A stretch of 8,258 nucleotides of DNA from positions 1 to 8,258 of the forward strand of contig CABSNA010000054.1 of assembly GCA_902478865.1 (NCBI GenBank), given 5' to 3'. The stretch comes from an uncultured Collinsella sp. (GTDB lineage Bacteria > Actinomycetota > Coriobacteriia > Coriobacteriales > Coriobacteriaceae). The notes beneath the pieces are model-generated. The model was given only the letters and a program-made list of their open reading frames with translations, had not been told where the DNA came from and did no database searches. Each line of letters begins with the position of its first letter. Position 1 is the first letter of the stretch. A program made the position numbers and the translations under genes. This document shows positions 1 to 3,989 of the stretch, piece by piece.

Positions 1-25
1 AACCAAAATCGTTGTGCACGGCATG
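1..25 (-). CDS. N-terminal start of a probable C69-family dipeptidase (partial, cut by window edge)
   Basis: Only eight codons are inside the window. Read on the minus strand from the ATG at 25-23 they give MPCTTILV. The start is supported by a strong ribosome binding site, AAGGAGG, six bases upstream of the ATG. The beginning CTTILV, with a cysteine directly after a short leader, matches what I know of the N-terminal-nucleophile dipeptidases of peptidase family C69 (PepD type). In these the cysteine becomes the catalytic N-terminal residue after removal of the leader. Such enzymes hydrolyse dipeptides in the cytoplasm or at the cell surface. The gene lies downstream of folD in the same direction but is separated from it by the inverted-repeat element, so it probably has its own promoter. 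The start is well supported; the family call rests on very few residues. Confidence 0.5.
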
Positions 26-106
26 CGCATCCTCCTTGAGCGAAGAAATCAAACGATAACAGTGTATCGCTTCGGCGCAGAAAGGGCGAAACCGCGGCGC
101 TGGCAA

Positions 107-345
107 CCCCTGTGGTCAAAAAATGCCAAATGTGAGTACTGTCACCAATTTAGTAACATCAATTTTGCTACGTATGGGTGTCGAAAGTCTACATTTGTTC
201 AGAAATTAGATAATGTAATTCCTCATAGGTCCAATAAAATAGGCTCTCTATCGATAATAAATATCGTTAGAGAGCCTATTTGACCTAAAATATATGTGAC
301 TATCTTGGCAACAGTACTCATATTTGGCATTTTTTGTCCACGGGG
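107..345. mobile_element. MITE-like non-coding element with ~53-bp terminal inverted repeats
   Basis: The left arm (107-159) and the reverse complement of the right arm (294-345) align over 52-53 bases with seven mismatches and one single-base gap. The core CAAAAAATGCCAAAT followed by TGAGTACTGT is almost the same in both. The outer ends are CCCC...GGGG. The interior is strikingly AT-rich compared with the GC-rich genes around it and contains a second large hairpin at 237-281. No transposase is encoded. No clear target-site duplication is visible at the flanks, so the exact ends are uncertain. A GTG-started frame of 89 codons (14-283) runs through the left arm, but it has no good ribosome binding site and no family resemblance. 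The most economical reading is a miniature inverted-repeat element or other dispersed intergenic repeat, sitting between folD and the dipeptidase gene. The other parts of the 26-378 gap (26-106 and 346-378) show no gene. Confidence 0.6.
237..281. repeat. 20-bp-arm hairpin inside the inverted-repeat element; possible terminator for folD
   Basis: Bases 237-256 pair with 262-281 with a single mismatch (251/267) around a five-base loop. The core of the stem is AGGCTCTCTA / TAGAGAGCCT. Read on the minus strand the stem is followed by ATTTTATTGG, a moderate T-rich tract. It could therefore terminate the fchA-folD transcript about 100 bases after the folD stop. In the plus direction the tract after the stem is poorer. 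The hairpin lies wholly within the MITE-like element, so it may equally be a structural part of that element. Confidence 0.55.
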
Positions 346-378
346 TATAGAACTAACCCCTCAAACAGCCCAAAACGC

Positions 379-1233
379 CTATTTCGATGCGCGCTCGGCC
401 GTCTCGATCACGTGTTTGGCGAGGATCGCCGTCGTCACAGCGCCCACACCGCCCGGCACGGGCGTGATGGCGTTAACGACCGGCTCCGCAGCATCAGAAT
501 CGATGTCACCCACCAGCTTGCCAGCGGCCTCGTCCCAATTAATGCCAACATCGATGATCGTCTGGCCCTCGCGAACCGCATCCACGCCAATCGTACGCGC
601 GCGTCCAACGGCGGCAACCACAATGTCGGCAGCACGGCACTCGGCAGCAAGGTCGCGCGTATGCGTATGGCACGTCGTCACGGTCGCATTGCGCGCCGTA
701 AGCATGGCGGCAACAGGACGGCCAATCACCAGCGACCGACCGACAACCGCGACCTTGGCCCCATCCAGCTCAACGCCGTAATGATCCAGCAAAGCAAGCA
801 CGGCCTCGGCTGTGCAGGGGGCAAAACCCTCGCCGCGCCCCGAAAGCGTGGTGAGCAGCGAAGCCGGCGTCATGGAGTCAACGTCCTTGGCAGGATCGAG
901 TGCCGCGGCAACCGCATCCTCGTCAAGGCCGGCGGGCAGCGGGCGGAACATCAGGCAGCCATGAACAGACGAATCGGTATTGATGTCCTCGATGGCCGTC
1001 AACAGCTCGTCCTGCGAAACATCGGCAGAAAGCAAAACGCGGCGAGCTTCAATGCCAACCTTCTCGCAGCGTTTGAGGGCACCGCGCTCGTAGGATAGGT
1101 CGTCCTCGCGTTCACCCACACGCACGATAACCAACGTCGGAACAACGCCCCGCTCGCGCAGGACTGCGCAGCGAGCAGCAAGTTCCTCAGTCAAAGCGCG
1201 AGCAACGGGGGCACCCTTCAGCAGTTCAGCCAT
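379..1233 (-). CDS. folD: FolD-type methylenetetrahydrofolate dehydrogenase with a degenerate cyclohydrolase site
   Basis: This 284-residue cytoplasmic enzyme has the usual FolD length. The normal family reactions are NADP-dependent oxidation of 5,10-methylene-THF to 5,10-methenyl-THF, then hydrolysis to 10-formyl-THF. Visible motifs are the substrate-site segment SYERGALKRC (from residue 47), FAPCT, the Rossmann-loop segment VVGRSLVIGRP, and the C-terminal signature ITPVPGGVG. The catalytic tyrosine (Y48) and aspartate of KDVD (D119) are kept. The lysine essential for cyclohydrolase in E. coli and human enzymes (Lys54/Lys56) aligns with Ala52, and the conserved glutamine of VQLPLP aligns with Phe96 in MFRPLP. 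I infer dehydrogenase activity with weak or absent cyclohydrolase. The start is the ATG at 1233-1231, with AGAGGGG upstream; a 22-codon upstream extension is arginine-rich and overlaps fchA. It begins 2 bases after the fchA stop, so the two are co-transcribed and probably coupled. Confidence 0.93.
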   Translation of the reverse strand: MAELLKGAPVARALTEELAARCAVLRERGVVPTLVIVRVGEREDDLSYERGALKRCEKVGIEARRVLLSADVSQDELLTAIEDINTDSSVHGCLMFRPLPAGLDEDAVAAALDPAKDVDSMTPASLLTTLSGRGEGFAPCTAEAVLALLDHYGVELDGAKVAVVGRSLVIGRPVAAMLTARNATVTTCHTHTRDLAAECRAADIVVAAVGRARTIGVDAVREGQTIIDVGINWDEAAGKLVGDIDSDAAEPVVNAITPVPGGVGAVTTAILAKHVIETAERASK

Positions 1234-1235
1234 GG

Positions 1236-1868
1236 CTATCCCCTCTTCCTTGCGGCGTCGGCGGCGCGGCGCGCCAGCGCATCGGCGCGCGGCAACCACA
1301 TGTCGAGCAACTCATCACACGCCGTCTCGAGCTCCTCAGCACGAGCGCGATCCTTCATAGACGTGGTGTTCGCAAAGAGCGTCAAGCTCGCGCCCTGCAT
1401 AGCGGAACGGCAGAACACGGCGCCGCACGCCACATCGGACAGCAGCTGACGCGAACCCTTGTCGGCCATGTCCTCGAGCAGCGCCAGTGCACGCCCGCAG
1501 GCATCCATAATGCGATACGGCGGCATAGCGGCCACATGCAGCGCATCCTGAATCGCGGTCGCTCGAGCCGGATCGCCACGCGGAATACCGTACGCCGCGG
1601 ACACCTGCCCATATGCACGAACGTCCTCGGCAACCAACTCGACAAGCTCCTGGGCCAACTCATCTGCCTGGGCAAATGCGCGCGTCAGGTCATCCGCGCG
1701 ATCGGCAAGCGCAGGATTGGTCGCACCATAACGAGCGACCATTCCACAAAGCGAGGCGCCCAGCGCGCCCACAAAGGCGCTCGCGCTGCCACCGCCGGGA
1801 ACCGGCTCGCGTGCGGCAAGTGCCTCGGCAAACTCTCGACAGGTTTTATCCATCATCTCTTGGCTCAT
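1236..1868 (-). CDS. fchA: Methenyltetrahydrofolate cyclohydrolase / cyclodeaminase-family protein FchA
   Basis: The 210-residue product matches the FTCD_C (formiminotransferase-cyclodeaminase C-terminal) family in length and motifs. It has the glycine-rich turn VPGGGSASAFVGALGASL near residues 23-40, followed by the helical region. Later come LSDVACGAVFC and LFANTTSMKD, corresponding to the conserved SDV and asparagine-containing segments. Stand-alone members act as methenyl-THF cyclohydrolases (methenyl-THF to 10-formyl-THF) or as formimino-THF cyclodeaminases. No formiminotransferase lies nearby, while folD follows directly, which favours the cyclohydrolase role. I place the start at the ATG at 1868-1866 because GAAGG (1882-1878) lies nine bases upstream; a GTG at 1874 would be only three bases from it. 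It is the first gene of a two-gene operon. Confidence 0.9.
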   Translation of the reverse strand: MSQEMMDKTCREFAEALAAREPVPGGGSASAFVGALGASLCGMVARYGATNPALADRADDLTRAFAQADELAQELVELVAEDVRAYGQVSAAYGIPRGDPARATAIQDALHVAAMPPYRIMDACGRALALLEDMADKGSRQLLSDVACGAVFCRSAMQGASLTLFANTTSMKDRARAEELETACDELLDMWLPRADALARRAADAARKRG

Positions 1869-1896
1869 ACGCACGCACCTTCAAGTCATATACATC

Positions 1897-1918
1897 GGTC
1901 AGGCGGCAACCGCCGACC
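1897..1918 (-). promoter_or_regulatory. Hairpin in the fchA leader, just upstream of the ribosome binding site
   Basis: GGTC-A-GGCGG pairs with CCGCCGACC around a CAA loop, giving a nine-base-pair GC-rich stem with one bulged A. It ends 15 bases before the GAAGG site of fchA. It could affect translation or transcript stability. There is no T tract after it on the minus strand, so it is not an ordinary terminator. Confidence 0.35.
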
Positions 1919-1945
1919 AACCGCATCGAACACGTAATGGTGCTA

Positions 1946-1974
1946 AGTCTAGCCCATAAGCACATGGGCGTCAG
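1946..1974 (-). promoter_or_regulatory. Candidate fchA promoter whose spacer is filled by an inverted repeat
   Basis: On the minus strand CTGACG (1974-1969) and TAGACT (1951-1946) are spaced by 17 bases; each matches four of six positions of the -35 and -10 consensus. The spacer region carries a perfect six-base inverted repeat, GCCCAT-AAGCAC-ATGGGC (1952-1969), which could be an operator. The promoter match alone is weak; the coincidence with the palindrome is what makes it worth listing. Confidence 0.3.
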
Positions 1975-1993
1975 CGCACCTGGCCATCGCGGA

Positions 1994-2022
1994 TTTCTAT
2001 GACGAACGATAGGCCATGCCAA
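1994..2022 (-). promoter_or_regulatory. Candidate fchA-folD promoter
   Basis: On the minus strand TTGGCA (2022-2017, five of six matches to TTGACA) is followed after exactly 17 bases by TAGAAA (1999-1994, four of six). This would give a leader of roughly 120 bases in front of fchA that contains the 1952-1969 palindrome and the 1897-1918 hairpin. Confidence 0.35.
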
Positions 2023-2029
2023 CGCAAAC

Positions 2030-2047
2030 ATGGGACACATGGCCCAC
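2030..2047. promoter_or_regulatory. 18-bp dyad motif, copy 1 (possible operator)
   Basis: The sequence ATGGGACACATGGCCCAC occurs here and again, letter for letter, at 3001-3018. Its inner 16 bases form an imperfect dyad of the form TGGG-n-CA-nn-TG-n-CCCA (12 of 16 positions symmetric). The two copies lie upstream of the two paralogous lipoprotein genes. This copy also lies next to the candidate -35 box of the divergent fchA promoter. I do not recognise a specific regulator for it. Confidence 0.45.
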
Positions 2048-2245
2048 GTTTCGAGACTCCCGGGCAGCGGCAACTGGGGCATACATATAGGTAAGGAGCC
2101 CCATGTTGGGGCAACGCTCATCACGGCACCGGACGACGAATGGAGGAATCACCGCACAGCAAACAAAGTCATCATGTGCACGCGCAACCGCCGCCCCAGC
2201 GATCCGCGGCACACGATGTCCCTCGCAGACAAGGAGGACGCCACC

Positions 2246-2848
2246 ATGAAGAAAAAGACCCTATCAATCCTTTCCCTTTGCATCGCCCTCTTTGCCGCAT
2301 TTGCCCTTGTCGGCTGCGGCGGGAACGCATCGGGCGGGGGCAGCAGCGCATCCAAGAGCGAGGGCAAGGAAAAGGCCCCCGTCGCCAAGAAGACCGACTT
2401 TATCTGGTTTAAGGTCGAGATGCCCGAGGGCGTCGGCGTAAGCGACTCCGCCGGCAAGAATGCCGACAGGGTCCAGCTCACCTTCCCCGAAGACGAGAAC
2501 GCCTCGGCCGATCGCTTTATCCCCGTTTGGAAAAAAGCGATGACAGCCGAGGAATCCCACGCCGACCAGGCAGAAAAGAAGGGGGATACGTTCCAGTGGA
2601 AGGATGGCGGGTCCGTCGAGTATAACGGCAGGACGTGGCTCGTCGGAACATACGAGGACAACAGCGGCATCTCAACCATGCTTTTTACCGACGTTGAGCC
2701 GGGAAGCGTCTACGTCCTCATCTCGAACTTCGACCAGCACAAGAAAGAAGCCGAGACGCTCCTCAACTCCATCGAGTTCCCCGATGACATGGCAGAGGCA
2801 GTTTCCGAGGCGCGCGAAGTCGAGATTTCGAGCATCGAGCTCAAGTAA
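2246..2848 (+). CDS. Putative lipoprotein, tandem paralogue 1
   Basis: The product is 200 residues. It has a type II signal peptide: MKKK, a hydrophobic stretch, then the lipobox LVGC with the acylated cysteine at residue 24. A Gly/Ser-rich linker (about 25-40) follows. The mature part should sit on the outer face of the membrane. The start is fixed by AAGGAGG eight bases upstream; an in-frame extension upstream to 2030 has no signal sequence and is rejected. The mature domain starts around TDFIWFKVEMPEGV and ends with a helix-like segment HKKEAETLLNSIEF. The pattern of a VPEG-like strand, a WNG-like YNGRTW, and a final SIEF strand resembles PsbP/DUF1795-type folds, but this is only an inference and the substrate is unknown. 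A closely similar gene follows, so this is a tandem duplication. Confidence 0.88.
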   Translation: MKKKTLSILSLCIALFAAFALVGCGGNASGGGSSASKSEGKEKAPVAKKTDFIWFKVEMPEGVGVSDSAGKNADRVQLTFPEDENASADRFIPVWKKAMTAEESHADQAEKKGDTFQWKDGGSVEYNGRTWLVGTYEDNSGISTMLFTDVEPGSVYVLISNFDQHKKEAETLLNSIEFPDDMAEAVSEAREVEISSIELK

Positions 2849-2918
2849 CGGGACACCCGCACGCGCCTACGCGCACCTGCGCACATGCGCCCCATTAAAG
2901 CAACGGGCACCCAACCCC

Positions 2919-2954
2919 GGGGAGGGCCGACAGGCATCGGCCCTCCCCTCTTTT
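2919..2954 (+). terminator. Intrinsic terminator after lipoprotein gene 1
   Basis: A perfect 12-bp stem (2919-2930 with 2937-2948; GGGGAGGGCCGA) with a six-base loop is followed by TCTTTT. It lies about 70 bases after the stop codon and should separate the two lipoprotein genes into independent transcripts. Confidence 0.92.
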
Positions 2955-3000
2955 GGACCCGCGCATATTGCCACTTGTCGGCGCAAATCCGGCCCTCAGA

Positions 3001-3018
3001 ATGGGACACATGGCCCAC
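3001..3018. promoter_or_regulatory. 18-bp dyad motif, copy 2 (possible operator)
   Basis: This is identical over all 18 bases to 2030-2047 and starts 91 bases before the second lipoprotein gene, compared with 216 bases for copy 1. An AGGTAA hexamer follows both copies at a similar distance (59 bases in copy 1, 50 in copy 2). Part of the promoter region therefore seems to have been duplicated with the gene. Confidence 0.45.
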
Positions 3019-3091
3019 CCTAGCGAGCCGTCCACGCGTACAGTAAAGGCAGGTAATCCATGGGCGGTTACAGATCAAGGAGGACACGACC

Positions 3092-3685
3092 ATGAAAAAG
3101 AAGGCCTTTGCGATTCTCACACTCTGCATCAGTCTCCTTGCCGCGGTTGCCCTGGTGGGTTGCGGCGGAAGCGGCGGCGCTACCGGCAGTGGCGGTGGCG
3201 GCGGCGCAGAAAAGCCAGCCGTGGATATGAGGACCGACTTCATTTGGTTTAAGGTCGAGGTCCCCGAGGGCGTCGAGATCACCGACGTTGCCGGCGACAC
3301 CGCCGACAGGGCCCAGTTTAAGTTCACCGAGAGCGAGCACGCCAGCGATCGCTTCATCCCTGTCTTCGACTCTGACAAGAACGCTGACGAGCTGTTCGAC
3401 TACGAGGCCAAATGGAAGGCCAACTTTGAGTGGACCGAGAATGATCCCGTCAAGTACAACGGCAAGACTTGGCGCAACGCTTCCTATACACACTCGGGCG
3501 GCGTAACGACTGAGTACTTCACCGAAGCAGGCGGCGGCAGCGTTTACGTGAGCATCGACAATGTCGAGGAGCACAAGGACGCCGTCGAGACCATGATGAA
3601 GTCTCTGGAGTTTGCCGATGACATTGCCAAGGCCAAGACCGAGGCCATGGACGTCAAGCTCGACGATATCGAGATCAAGCGCTAA
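3092..3685 (+). CDS. Putative lipoprotein, tandem paralogue 2
   Basis: The product is 197 residues and clearly paralogous to the preceding gene. The signal peptide is nearly the same (MKKK...LVGC, lipidated Cys24), and a longer glycine-rich linker follows (about 25-40). The mature domain shares TDFIWFKVE-PEGV, a DRFIPV segment, YNGKTW and a final SLEF motif. Nucleotide identity around 3232-3276 and 2393-2437 is high, so the duplication is fairly recent. The ribosome binding site AAGGAGG lies eight bases upstream in almost the same context as in paralogue 1. The protein should be anchored to the outer membrane face. Its function is unknown; a PsbP/DUF1795-like fold is a guess from the motif pattern. 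It is flanked by terminators on both sides, so it forms its own transcription unit. Confidence 0.88.
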   Translation: MKKKAFAILTLCISLLAAVALVGCGGSGGATGSGGGGGAEKPAVDMRTDFIWFKVEVPEGVEITDVAGDTADRAQFKFTESEHASDRFIPVFDSDKNADELFDYEAKWKANFEWTENDPVKYNGKTWRNASYTHSGGVTTEYFTEAGGGSVYVSIDNVEEHKDAVETMMKSLEFADDIAKAKTEAMDVKLDDIEIKR

Positions 3686-3758
3686 GCGACTGGCGAGCGC
3701 AACGGGAAACACGGTCGCAGAGCAAACAAGCGACGGTACCCCAGCGCTTCGTACCCAG

Positions 3759-3789
3759 GGAGGGCCGGTAAACCGACCCTCCTTTTCTT
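3759..3789 (+). terminator. Intrinsic terminator after lipoprotein gene 2
   Basis: GGAGGG-C-CGG pairs with CCG-A-CCCTCC (3759-3768 with 3773-3782, one internal C/A mismatch, TAAA loop), followed by TTTTCTT. Its left arm shares GGGAGGGCCG with the terminator of paralogue 1, which suggests that gene and terminator were copied together. Confidence 0.88.
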
Positions 3790-3940
3790 ATGCCGATAGC
3801 CGGCGAACGCGAGGGTGCCGGGCGGCAAAACCACCCCCAGCGCGGTAGCAGCACAAATAGACAAGCGCCCCAACGCGTCCGCCCGCCGATTTATGGCGCC
3901 ACGCAGACAATTAAGCCAACACGTTTAGACATCCGGGCAG

Positions 3941-3946
3941 TATAGT
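3941..3946 (+). promoter_or_regulatory. Candidate -10 box for the PI-PLC gene
   Basis: TATAGT matches five of six positions of the -10 consensus and lies 44 bases before the start codon, in a gene-free gap downstream of a terminator. No convincing -35 box is found at the normal distance, so this is a weak call. Confidence 0.3.
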
Positions 3947-3989
3947 GAACAAAATGAGTGCATAACCGCACCCTGCGAACGGAGGAGTT

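Larger units (their letters stand above)
1869..2245. other. Divergent intergenic region between fchA and the first lipoprotein gene
   Basis: This 377-base stretch separates fchA (minus) from the lipoprotein gene (plus). It holds two candidate minus-strand promoters (1946-1974 and 1994-2022), a hairpin in the fchA leader (1897-1918), an 18-bp dyad motif (2030-2047), and a small open frame at 2103-2249 ending over the lipoprotein start. The latter half (about 2110-2230) shows no other recognisable structure. I looked for a THF riboswitch in front of the folate genes and could not make one out. Confidence 0.6.

Noticed and set aside
14..283. 89-codon GTG-started frame on the plus strand
   Set aside because: There is no good ribosome binding site, it runs through one arm of the inverted repeat and the AT-rich hairpin, and its start overlaps a better-supported minus-strand gene start at 25.
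334..1098. 254-codon plus-strand frame across the folD region
   Set aside because: It is antisense to folD, whose protein motifs are unambiguous. Its product is Arg/His/Asn-rich and matches nothing.
1869..1990. THF riboswitch in front of fchA-folD
   Set aside because: The leader has a hairpin and a palindrome, but I could not match the THF-I or THF-II conserved core; a covariance-model search would be decisive.
2030..2245. Upstream in-frame extension of lipoprotein 1
   Set aside because: It would bury the signal peptide and lipobox 70 residues inside the protein. The ATG at 2246 has a perfect AAGGAGG at eight bases, as in the paralogue.
2856..2892. Repeated GCGC-containing short units after lipoprotein 1
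   Set aside because: Imperfect repeats of about nine bases (CGCGCCTA, CGCGCACC, GCGCACAT) are too short and irregular to call a repeat array.
3068..3712. 214-codon minus-strand frame over lipoprotein 2
   Set aside because: It is a shadow of the plus-strand gene caused by GC-rich third positions; the signal peptide and paralogy clearly support the plus strand.
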